Source: an uncultured Lachnospiraceae bacterium
Lineage (GTDB): Bacteria > Bacillota > Clostridia > Lachnospirales > Lachnospiraceae
Reading direction: 5' to 3'
DNA: 8,033 nt
Assembly (NCBI GenBank): GCA_902803355.1
Contig: CADCPP010000072.1
Span: 1 to 8,033, forward strand
The first letter of the stretch is position 1. Every line of letters begins with the position of its first letter. The notes beneath the pieces are model-generated. The model was not told the origin of the DNA and ran no database searches. It was given only the letters and a program-made list of their open reading frames with translations. The position numbers were made by a program, and so were the translations under genes. Below are positions 1-6,267 of this stretch, in pieces.

Positions 1-34
1 CCTACTAGGCTGTATGCAGAGAGAATTACATACA

Positions 35-68
35 AAACAAGGCTGCGCGTTGTCGCGCAGCCCTGTTT
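35..68 (-). terminator. Intrinsic terminator of the PrsA-like lipoprotein gene
   Basis: A perfect 9-bp GC-rich stem (41-49 with 54-62) closes a 4-nt loop. It can be extended by five A-T/G-C pairs (35-39 with 64-68) beyond one mismatch. Read on the minus strand, the stem is followed by a U-rich run (UUGUUUUGUA) and lies about 30 nt past the lipoprotein stop codon, where a terminator is expected. The plus-strand side also has a short TGTTT tract, so it may work in both directions for an unseen gene at the left edge. Confidence 0.88.
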
Positions 69-93
69 GAGAAAAGAAGTTAAGAAAGTGAGA

Positions 94-1248
94 TCAATTG
101 TTTGCAGCCTCGGTGCTCGTTGCGGCTTCGGTGGAAGGCGCTGCAGTGCTCGTTGCAGCTTCGGTGGAAGGCGCCTCGGTGCTCGGGGCAGCTTCCGTGG
201 TCTTGGCTACGTAAGACGGTTCGACCTTCAGGTTCTTGAAGTCCTTCGTGACCTTGAAGGGCTTGGCAGCGCTCTGCCAGGTCTTGTAGGTCTCGTTGAA
301 GGCTTCCGCCTGTCTTGAGGAAGTCAGGGAATCTCGTTTTTCTGCCGCGGCTTCGAGATCATCATCGTTAATGCAGTAGAGGACATACCAGCCGGTGCCC
401 GACGTGTAGACGACCTTGGATTCGCCCGTCTTCATCTCTTTGCCTTCGGTATAGTAGGTAGCCGTGGCAGTGGTGTCGCTGTAGGCATAGCTCACCGTGC
501 TGCTGGTCAGCGATTTCCATTTGCTTACGGTCTCATCCCAGCTGTCACCGCCCAGCAGATTGACCTGGATCAGATTGGCCAGGGCTTCACCGGACAGTTC
601 GCTTGAAGAAGACGAACCTTCAGTGCTCTCAGTGCTCTTCGTGCTGTCTTTGCTGGGTTCCGGTACGAGGAGATAGCCGATGGTGAAGCTCTTGCATTCT
701 TCGTCGGTCACGCTGACGTCGATCTTCTTCATGGCATCCAGAGCGACCTTATAAGCCAGGACGCGCTTCTCCAGATAGGTCTTCAGCTGGGCGTCGCCGG
801 CTTCGCCGTTTGCGATCCCGGCCAGAGCGAAGAATTCGTCGGCATAGGTGTCGCGGACATCCTTGACCAGGCTGGTGAGCTTGGCATTGTCACTGTCCGT
901 TAACACGGTGGCATTATCGCCGGTATGGTCCAGCAGGACATAGGTCTGCAGGATCTCCGCCATGACGTTTTCCTTCAGGGTCTGCTCGAAGGTCTGCGTA
1001 CGGTTGCCGCTGGCAACGGGCCAGATGTCGGTGATGCCGTAGTAGTAGCGGTAGAGCATGCCGGTGTAGGACTCGGTGCCCCACTGATTCAGACGAAGCC
1101 AGAAATTGGCTTCATCCAGATAGGTGGTCTGGTCGCCGTAGGTGGCAGCTGCTGTGGTGCTGTATTTGTCTGTTGAAACATTGCCGCAGCCGGTGCAGAA
1201 GACCAGGACGGCAAGGATCAGTGCTGCAATGCGGGAAATGTGCTTCAT
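94..1248 (-). CDS. PrsA/SurA-like extracytoplasmic foldase lipoprotein with a degenerate parvulin domain
   Basis: This 384-residue protein is a probable membrane-anchored chaperone acting outside the cytoplasmic membrane. Residues 1-20 form a lipoprotein signal peptide (KHISR followed by a hydrophobic stretch) ending in a CTGC lipobox, so Cys21 is the likely lipidated residue; Cys at position -3 is unusual. Residues about 35-175 are helical and resemble the SurA/PrsA N-terminal chaperone region. Residues about 181-295 look like a parvulin (rotamase) fold: TIGYLLV at the start and a TGESKVVYTSGTGWYVLY strand pair at the end. The His residues usual in active parvulins, near the first strand and in the GYHII strand, are absent, so isomerase activity is doubtful. 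A Ser/Thr/Glu-rich insert (198-218) splits the domain, and the tail (350-384) is a Thr/Glu/Ala/Pro repeat. The start is fixed by GGAGG seven nt upstream. It lies just downstream of mfd, as such genes often do in Clostridia; the family call rests on fold pattern and context. Confidence 0.75.
   Translation of the reverse strand: MKHISRIAALILAVLVFCTGCGNVSTDKYSTTAAATYGDQTTYLDEANFWLRLNQWGTESYTGMLYRYYYGITDIWPVASGNRTQTFEQTLKENVMAEILQTYVLLDHTGDNATVLTDSDNAKLTSLVKDVRDTYADEFFALAGIANGEAGDAQLKTYLEKRVLAYKVALDAMKKIDVSVTDEECKSFTIGYLLVPEPSKDSTKSTESTEGSSSSSELSGEALANLIQVNLLGGDSWDETVSKWKSLTSSTVSYAYSDTTATATYYTEGKEMKTGESKVVYTSGTGWYVLYCINDDDLEAAAEKRDSLTSSRQAEAFNETYKTWQSAAKPFKVTKDFKNLKVEPSYVAKTTEAAPSTEAPSTEAATSTAAPSTEAATSTEAANN
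113..201 (-). repeat. 33-bp tandem repeat encoding an 11-residue Pro/Ser/Thr/Glu/Ala tail
   Basis: Two adjacent 33-bp units (113-145 and 146-178) match at about 29 of 33 positions, and a partial third copy starts at 179, each opening with GTGCTCG on the plus strand. The period is exactly 11 codons, so the repeat stays in frame in the lipoprotein gene and encodes the PSTEAATST-type tail. Copy number could change by slippage without breaking the frame. Confidence 0.85.
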
Positions 1249-1280
1249 AACACAACCTCCAAAAAATCATTAGCCGCTAT

Positions 1281-1309
1281 ATTATAGTTTTTTTTCTCCG
1301 GAACTGCAA
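1281..1309 (-). promoter_or_regulatory. Candidate sigma-A promoter of the lipoprotein gene
   Basis: In the 87-nt gap after mfd the minus strand has a perfect TATAAT (1281-1286), 17 nt downstream of TTGCAG (1304-1309), which matches only the TTG of the -35 consensus. An A8 run lies in the spacer. The start of transcription would fall near 1274, giving a short leader with the GGAGG ribosome binding site at 1256-1260. This suggests the lipoprotein can be expressed apart from mfd; read-through from mfd is also possible, since no clear terminator sits between them. Confidence 0.6.
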
Positions 1310-1335
1310 GAGGTTTTTGCAGCAGGGATAAAAAT

Positions 1336-4300
1336 TTAGAGCGCAGGCAGGGATCCGGCTTCTTCTGCCTTTTTCAGCTCCTGAATGAGTTCCTCTGCCT
1401 GGGACAGCAGGATCGCCGGCGAATGGACCTGGCCGGGAGTAAAGCGCGCAAGAAGCATGGGGCTGTCTCCGGCGGTCAGCTTCAGCCTGCCCCGGGAGTT
1501 TTGCGCCATGCGGATCAGGCCCTGGGGATCGATGGGGGCTTCCTTAAGCAGCGAAACGCGCAGCTCTGTCATATCGCCGCCGATCTCGGTAACGTAGGCG
1601 CTGTGCGCCTCTGCCTTCAGGAGGGCGATCCGCAGCAGGTGCTCCACCGGCTTCGGGTAGCTGCCAAAGCGGTCGATGAGCTCGTCCTGCATGTCCTCGT
1701 AGTCCGCGCGGGAGGAAATCTGCGCGATCCGGCGGTAGATATCCATTTTCCAGCTTTCGTTGCGGATGTAAGAGGCCGGAATATTGGCGTCCACGGCCAG
1801 ATCCACGGAGGTGTCATACGAGAATTCCTTTGCCTCGCCTTTTTCCTCGCGGATGGCGGTCCCCAGCATCTTGCAGTAGAGATCATAGCCGACGGCTTCC
1901 ATGTGGCCGTGCTGCTCAGCCCCGAGCAGATTGCCGGCGCCCCGCAGTTCCAGATCGCGCATGGAGATGCGCACGCCCGAGCCGAGCTCCGTATAGTCCC
2001 GGATGGCCTGCAGGCGTTTTTCCGCGACCTCCTTCAGCATGCGGCCGCGGCGGTAGAAGAGGAAGGCGTAGGCAGTGCGGTTGGAGCGGCCAACGCGCCC
2101 CCGCAGCTGGTAAAGCTGGGAGAGGCCGTAGCGGTCGGAATCCGCGATGATGATGGTGTTCACGTTCGGGATGTCCAGCCCGGTCTCGATGATCGTCGTC
2201 GAGACGAGAACGTCGATGTCGCCGGAGACGAAATCATACATGATCTGCTCCAGCTCGCGCTCCTTCATCTGCCCGTGCGCGAAGGCAACGGACGCATCCG
2301 GGGCGAGGCGCTGGACATGGGCCGTGACTTCCGCAATGTTCTTGACCTTATTGGAGACGTAGTAGACCTGACCGCCGCGGGCAAGTTCCCGGGCGATGGC
2401 TTCCCGTACGATCTCATCGTTGTATTCCGCAACATAGGTCTGGATGGGCACGCGGTCCATGGGAGGCTCTTCCAGCAGGCTTAAGTCGCGGATCCCGATG
2501 AGGCTCATATGGAGCGTGCGGGGGATCGGCGTTGCCGTAAGGGACAGGACGCCCACATTTTCCTTCAGCTTTTTGATCTTTTCCTTATCGGCTACGCCGA
2601 AACGCTGCTCTTCATCGATAATAAGAAGCCCCAGATCCTTGAAGCTGACATCCTGCGAAAGGAGGCGGTGCGTTCCGATCACGATGTCGACGGCGCCGCG
2701 CTTAAGCTCGCTGACAGCCTTCTTCTGCGCGGCAGGTGAGCGGAAGCGGGAGAGCATGGCGACCCGCACGGGATAGTCTTTCAGCCGCTCCACAAAGGTC
2801 TGATAATGCTGCTGGGCCAGAATGGTGGTCGGCACCAGATACGCGACCTGCTTGCTTTCCTGCACGGCCTTGAAAGCGGCCCGCAGCGCGATCTCCGTCT
2901 TGCCGAAGCCCACATCGCCGCAGATGAGCCGGTCCATGACCTTGCCGGCTTCCATGTCATTTTTCACTGCTTCAATGGCTTTAAGCTGGTCTTCAGTCTC
3001 TTCATAAGGAAATTGTTCCTCGAATTCCTTCTGCCAGACCGTATCCGGCCCGTAAACATAGCCGGCTGCTTTCGCGCGGGCAGCATAGAGAGCGACCAGG
3101 TCTTTGGCAATATCCGCGACCGCCTTTTTAACGCGGGTCTTGGTCTTTTGCCATTCCACTCCGCCAAGGCGGTTTAAGCTGGGCGGGGGATCCGCGTCTG
3201 CGGAAGCATATTTCTCGATGCGGTTCAGCTGCGTGACCGGGGCATAGAGATTGCCGCCGTCTTTATAGCTGATCTTGAAATAATCCCGTTCGATATGGTC
3301 AACGATCTTCTTTTCGATCCCGCAGTAGATGCCGAGACCGTGATCTTCATGGATCACGTAATCGCCCACGGAGAGATCGCTGACGGCGCTGATCTTCTGG
3401 CCGCCGGAGGAAAAGCTCCGGCGCTTCTTCGCGCGCCGCTTTCCGAAGACATCGCCCTCGGAGAGGACCGAGAATTTCAGCGAAGGATAGGAAAAGCTCT
3501 TGTGGATGCTGCCGTAGGTCACGAGGATCTGGCCGGGCATGACTTCCTTGCCTTCCTCCTCCGCGTAAAAGGCGTTCAGCTCATATTCGGAAAGGTCGTG
3601 GGAGAGGCGCTCCGCCCTGGCACGCGAGCCGCAGAGCAGCACGGTCCGGGTCTTCTCTTTTTTTGCCTTTTCAAGGTCCTTGATCAGCAGGTCAAAATGG
3701 CCCGCGTAGGAGGGAAGAGAGCGGGTCTCCACGTGGTCATGAAGGCCGGCGGGGACGGGATCATCCCGGTAGTCGAGGCCGGTGAGAATCAGGGTGTGGG
3801 GCTTGTTTAAGCCCTTCATGAGCGCAGGAACTTCGTGCAGCGAGGGAAAGTGCGGCAGCTCTGCGCCTTCGGCGTTTGCGGCTTCAAGGCGCCGCAGCAT
3901 GCTTTCCTGATATTCTCCCGCAACGGCTTCCGCCCGGTCCCGGATGCGTTCGGGCTCATCCAAGACCAGACAGTCTGTCCCGGAAAAGTAATCCAGAAGA
4001 CAGCCTGCTTCATCGCCGCCTTCCCGCGCGGGATAGACGGCCAGCTCTTCGAGATTTTCCAGTGACCTCTGTGAGGAAGGATCAAAGCTGCGGATGGCGT
4101 CGATCTCATCATCCCAGAATTCGATACGGACGGGGTTTTCCTCCGTAAGGGGATAAATATCCAGGATCCCGCCGCGCACGGAAAACTCGCCGGGCATCTC
4201 CACCACCTCTGTCCGGGAAAAGCCAAGCGCAGCAAGGCGGCGGCTCAGATCGCTGATATCGCTGATGGCGCCGGTTTTCAGCCGGATCACGTTTTTGCGA

Positions 4301-4701
4301 AGAAAAGCGGGAGAAGAGAGGCGGTCGAGCAGGGCGTCGGCCGTAGTTACAACAAAGCCGGACTCCTTTTCCAGCAGGAGCTTTAAGATCTGCATGCGCT
4401 CGCGGGCAAGAAGAGAGCCCTGGACGTCCGCGCCGTAGAAGAGAAGATCACGGGCAGGATACAGCTGCGGGGGCTCCGCCAGAAAGGCAGAGGCGTCCTC
4501 ACAGAGCTCCTTCGCCCGGACCTCATTATAGGTCAGGACCAGCACCCGGGGGTACTGCGCCGTCAGCTCAGTGGCAAGATGCATCACACCGGAATCCACG
4601 TTTCCGGACAGGCAAACAGGAGCCCTTCCTTCCCGAAGGGCTCCGCTCCATTCTTTATAGGCCGACCATCCGGTCAGCGGATTCTGAAAATATCGTGCCA
4701 T
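1336..4701 (-). CDS. mfd: Transcription-repair coupling factor Mfd (complete)
   Basis: This is an ATP-dependent DNA translocase that binds stalled RNA polymerase from upstream, pushes it off the template and recruits UvrA for nucleotide excision repair. Its 1121 residues are within the usual range for the family. The order seen is: a UvrB-like N-terminal module (about 25-330, including FSVRGGILDIYPL at 173-185), an RNA polymerase-interacting CarD-like domain (about 440-500, GDYVIHEDHGLGIY at 446-459), then the RecG-like motor. In the motor, Walker A is GDVGFGKTE (595-603), the DEEQ box is at 696-699, TATPIPRTL at 722-730 and the QLRGRVGRS arginine-finger motif at 865-873. The translocation motif region follows (about 907-927), and the C-terminal autoinhibitory domain spans about 960-1060. 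All ATPase motifs are intact. The start follows AGGAG at a short 4-nt spacing. Because the upstream neighbour is divergent, mfd needs its own promoter in 4702-4886. Confidence 0.98.
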   Translation of the reverse strand: MARYFQNPLTGWSAYKEWSGALREGRAPVCLSGNVDSGVMHLATELTAQYPRVLVLTYNEVRAKELCEDASAFLAEPPQLYPARDLLFYGADVQGSLLARERMQILKLLLEKESGFVVTTADALLDRLSSPAFLRKNVIRLKTGAISDISDLSRRLAALGFSRTEVVEMPGEFSVRGGILDIYPLTEENPVRIEFWDDEIDAIRSFDPSSQRSLENLEELAVYPAREGGDEAGCLLDYFSGTDCLVLDEPERIRDRAEAVAGEYQESMLRRLEAANAEGAELPHFPSLHEVPALMKGLNKPHTLILTGLDYRDDPVPAGLHDHVETRSLPSYAGHFDLLIKDLEKAKKEKTRTVLLCGSRARAERLSHDLSEYELNAFYAEEEGKEVMPGQILVTYGSIHKSFSYPSLKFSVLSEGDVFGKRRAKKRRSFSSGGQKISAVSDLSVGDYVIHEDHGLGIYCGIEKKIVDHIERDYFKISYKDGGNLYAPVTQLNRIEKYASADADPPPSLNRLGGVEWQKTKTRVKKAVADIAKDLVALYAARAKAAGYVYGPDTVWQKEFEEQFPYEETEDQLKAIEAVKNDMEAGKVMDRLICGDVGFGKTEIALRAAFKAVQESKQVAYLVPTTILAQQHYQTFVERLKDYPVRVAMLSRFRSPAAQKKAVSELKRGAVDIVIGTHRLLSQDVSFKDLGLLIIDEEQRFGVADKEKIKKLKENVGVLSLTATPIPRTLHMSLIGIRDLSLLEEPPMDRVPIQTYVAEYNDEIVREAIARELARGGQVYYVSNKVKNIAEVTAHVQRLAPDASVAFAHGQMKERELEQIMYDFVSGDIDVLVSTTIIETGLDIPNVNTIIIADSDRYGLSQLYQLRGRVGRSNRTAYAFLFYRRGRMLKEVAEKRLQAIRDYTELGSGVRISMRDLELRGAGNLLGAEQHGHMEAVGYDLYCKMLGTAIREEKGEAKEFSYDTSVDLAVDANIPASYIRNESWKMDIYRRIAQISSRADYEDMQDELIDRFGSYPKPVEHLLRIALLKAEAHSAYVTEIGGDMTELRVSLLKEAPIDPQGLIRMAQNSRGRLKLTAGDSPMLLARFTPGQVHSPAILLSQAEELIQELKKAEEAGSLPAL

Positions 4702-4720
4702 GGATCTCCTGATCTGTCAT

Positions 4721-4746
4721 GCTGCGCCGCTTCGGGCGGCTGCAGC
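4721..4746 (-). promoter_or_regulatory. Stable hairpin in the mfd leader
   Basis: A 10-bp stem, 4721-4730 with 4736-4746, is interrupted by a single bulged base (4741) and closes a 5-nt loop. It lies about 20 nt before the mfd start codon and would form near the 5' end of the transcript from the promoter at 4753-4781. There is no following U tract on the minus strand, so it is not a terminator; a role in mRNA stability or translation is inference. Confidence 0.45.
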
Positions 4747-4793
4747 CCTGCAAATATACCATAAGAAAAAGCGCGGCGCAAGCAGGCGGCGCA
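4723..4793. repeat. Octamer GCGGCGCA, two direct copies and one inverted copy
   Basis: The octamer occurs at 4773-4780 and 4786-4793 in direct orientation, 13 bp apart start to start, and inverted at 4723-4730 inside the mfd leader hairpin. The first direct copy overlaps the candidate mfd -35 element and the second lies just upstream of the plus-strand -35. The placement would suit an operator, but the sequence is GC-rich and chance cannot be excluded. Confidence 0.35.
4753..4781 (-). promoter_or_regulatory. Candidate extended -10 promoter for mfd
   Basis: On the minus strand a TATATT box (4753-4758) is preceded directly by TGG, an extended -10 element, with TTGCGC (4776-4781) 17 nt further upstream. 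Transcription would start near 4746 and give a leader of about 45 nt that opens with the hairpin at 4721-4746. The -35 matches only three of six consensus bases, so the call leans on the extended -10 and on the need for a promoter here. Confidence 0.5.
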
Positions 4794-4801
4794 GAAAACA
4801 T

Positions 4802-4830
4802 TTGCAAAGAAAGAAAACTTGTGTCATACT
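4802..4830 (+). promoter_or_regulatory. Candidate extended -10 promoter for the secreted InlB-repeat protein gene
   Basis: TTGCAA (4802-4807) and CATACT (4825-4830) are separated by 17 nt, and the -10 is preceded by TGT, forming an extended -10. Both hexamers match consensus at four of six positions. Transcription would start near 4837, about 50 nt before the chosen start codon. It lies back to back with the mfd promoter candidate, with the two -35 elements about 20 bp apart. Confidence 0.5.
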
Positions 4831-4843
4831 GCAAGGCGGATTT

Positions 4844-4879
4844 TCCGGCGGAAGCCGGAGCATCCCCGCCCATGAAAGG
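4844..4879 (+). promoter_or_regulatory. Leader hairpin and ribosome binding site that decide the start of the secreted-protein gene
   Basis: A 6-bp stem (4844-4849 with 4854-4859) is capped by a GGAA tetraloop of the GNRA class. The stem buries most of the GGAG at 4857-4860 that would serve an ATG at 4872. The AAAGG at 4875-4879 remains free and sits 7 nt before the ATG at 4887. This favours 4887 as the start, although 4872 stays possible. Confidence 0.5.
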
Positions 4880-4886
4880 TGTGTTG

Positions 4887-6197
4887 ATGAAAAGGTTCCT
4901 TCACAAAACCGTATCCTGCCTGCTGACCGCCCTGTTTTGCGCGGTCCTTTTGGCTGCGTTTTCTCCAGCGGAAACGGCGAAGGCGGCTGGCTATGATGAT
5001 GTGACTGCGATCGTGGAAAACTACTGGAGGATCGTGACATCGGGAGGCTCACAGCATGCCTACTGGAACAAACATTATTTTGCGGATGCCCTGATCCGGC
5101 AGACCGCGCAGGGGGATTATCTTTCCCAGATCACCCGCTCGCCCTGCTCGGTCACGCCCGGCGCGGAGCACCTTTACGTGAATGGCTGCACGTCCAACAA
5201 CTGGTACGGTTACAGCCAGTGCTGGGGCTTTACCCTGTATATGGGCTATATCTCGACCGGCGCGGTCAATGAGGGCGGAGACTACGGCACACGTTACTAT
5301 AACGTCGCAAGCGACTTTCATTTCCTCCCGGGCGATCACATCCGCTACGGCTGGCGCGAAAACGGGGACACAGCCACGCATTCCCTGTTCATCTACAAGG
5401 TGGCCGGCGGCGTGGTCTATACCATCGAGTGCAACTGGGGCGCAAATTGCCGGATCAATCTGCGGAGCTTTTCCGAAGCGGACTGCCGATGGTTCGTGAA
5501 CCGCTTCAACGGCGGCGACAACAGCGATTTTCTCTTCCGGCCGTATTCCGTAAACCCGAAGGATGTGACCGGCGCGCGGGCTGTCCGCGTCTTCAGAAAC
5601 TCCGTATGGAGCCTTGCGGGTGGTTTTAAGCACGGCGAGGGACAGAATGCGGAAAAGAACGCGCTTTATCTTGAACCCTTCTATTTTGAAGCAAAGACGG
5701 GCGATACCGTTATTCTGGAACGGGAAGATGCGGTCAACGAAACGCCGAACGGCTTTTATCTTTCCGATCAGATCAGTACGAATGCGGTCAGCGGTTCCTG
5801 GGGCTGGTATGACCTGCCGCTCAGCGTCACGCAGAAAAGCGGGGAGATGCAGTTCAGCTACTGGTACTACCCGTATACCTATTCGATCAGCTATGAGCTG
5901 GACGGCGGGGAGAACGACCCCGAGAATCCCGAAAGCTATACGGTCCTGTACGGCGTGAGACTGAAGAAGCCGGAAAAAGAAGGCTATCTCTTTGCCGGCT
6001 GGATGCTTGACGGTAAACGGGTGAGGGGGATCAATGAAGGCTGTAATGCTTCCTTTGCTTCCTCGGATGAGCTGTACGCGGCGCTGAGCGAAAGAATGAC
6101 CGGCGACGTAACGCTCACGGCAGCCTGGATCAGGCCATATCCGGGAAGAGGCATTTATCACTGGAAGAGTCTGGAACGTCCGCCGTATATGAAGTAG
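4887..6197 (+). CDS. Secreted papain-like (NlpC/P60 or CHAP-like) cysteine peptidase/amidase with a C-terminal InlB B-repeat
   Basis: The 436-residue product starts with a signal peptide: basic MKRFLHK, a hydrophobic core (8-25) and a likely signal peptidase I site after AKA (31-33). Residues about 85-205 look like a papain-like hydrolase: Cys112 in SQCWGFTLY, LPGDHIRYGW (147-156), His165 in ATHSLFIYK, and a polar third residue, probably Asn183 or Glu181 in ECNWG. Such domains often cut cell-wall peptides, but no substrate can be read from the sequence. Residues about 223-330 are unassigned and aromatic-rich. Residues about 332-415 match an InlB B-repeat (Listeria-Bacteroides repeat): SISYELDGG, then LKKPEKEGYLFAGW, then LTAAW. 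There is no LPxTG motif or C-terminal membrane segment, so it is probably released or loosely wall-bound. The mature protein has seven Cys. An in-frame ATG at 4872 would add five residues; farther upstream codons are not signal-like. It lies inverted between pth and mfd with its own promoter and terminator. Confidence 0.8.
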   Translation: MKRFLHKTVSCLLTALFCAVLLAAFSPAETAKAAGYDDVTAIVENYWRIVTSGGSQHAYWNKHYFADALIRQTAQGDYLSQITRSPCSVTPGAEHLYVNGCTSNNWYGYSQCWGFTLYMGYISTGAVNEGGDYGTRYYNVASDFHFLPGDHIRYGWRENGDTATHSLFIYKVAGGVVYTIECNWGANCRINLRSFSEADCRWFVNRFNGGDNSDFLFRPYSVNPKDVTGARAVRVFRNSVWSLAGGFKHGEGQNAEKNALYLEPFYFEAKTGDTVILEREDAVNETPNGFYLSDQISTNAVSGSWGWYDLPLSVTQKSGEMQFSYWYYPYTYSISYELDGGENDPENPESYTVLYGVRLKKPEKEGYLFAGWMLDGKRVRGINEGCNASFASSDELYAALSERMTGDVTLTAAWIRPYPGRGIYHWKSLERPPYMK

Positions 6198-6234
6198 GCT
6201 TCTTTAAAGAGAACCCCTGCAGCGGCAGGGAAAG

Positions 6235-6267
6235 GGAAAACCCGGGGCATCAAGCCCCGGGTTTTCC
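6235..6267. terminator. Bidirectional intrinsic terminator shared by the secreted-protein gene and pth
   Basis: A perfect 14-bp stem (6235-6248 with 6254-6267) closes a 5-nt loop. Each arm carries a GC core (CCCGGGGC/GCCCCGGG) flanked by A4/T4, so each strand gives a GC stem running into a U tract. It ends the plus-strand gene 37 nt past its stop and ends pth from the other side. One arm lies within the pth coding sequence: its last five codons (G-K-P-G-A) and the stop supply that half of the stem. A weaker 6-bp hairpin (6215-6220 with 6225-6230) precedes it on the plus strand. Confidence 0.92.

Noticed and set aside
1..34. Possible 3' end of a plus-strand gene (TAG at 6-8)
   Set aside because: Only two codons would be visible, which cannot support a gene call, although the terminator at 35-68 could serve such a gene.
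67..318. Small plus-strand open frame rich in Gly/Arg/Cys
   Set aside because: It is the complement of the lipoprotein's tandem-repeat tail and has no independent support.
1304..1322. Inverted repeat after mfd as a terminator
   Set aside because: The stem is only 6 bp with a 7-nt loop, and no U tract follows on the minus strand.
1423..2484. Long open frame (353 codons) on the plus strand antisense to mfd
   Set aside because: It lies wholly opposite the RecG-like motor of Mfd, has no convincing ribosome binding site or recognisable domain, and is expected from GC-rich codon use.
4719..4886. N-terminal extension of the secreted-protein gene to the ATG at 4719
   Set aside because: The extension would cover both promoter candidates and would bury the signal peptide behind 56 non-signal residues.
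5049..6161. Long minus-strand open frame (370 codons) opposite the secreted-protein gene
   Set aside because: The plus-strand product has a signal peptide and two recognisable domains, while the antisense product has none; the bounding promoter and terminator also fit the plus strand.
6201..6210. Perfect palindrome TCTTTAAAGA after the secreted-protein gene
   Set aside because: It is short and AT-rich, lies just after a stop codon and has no partner copy; chance is sufficient.
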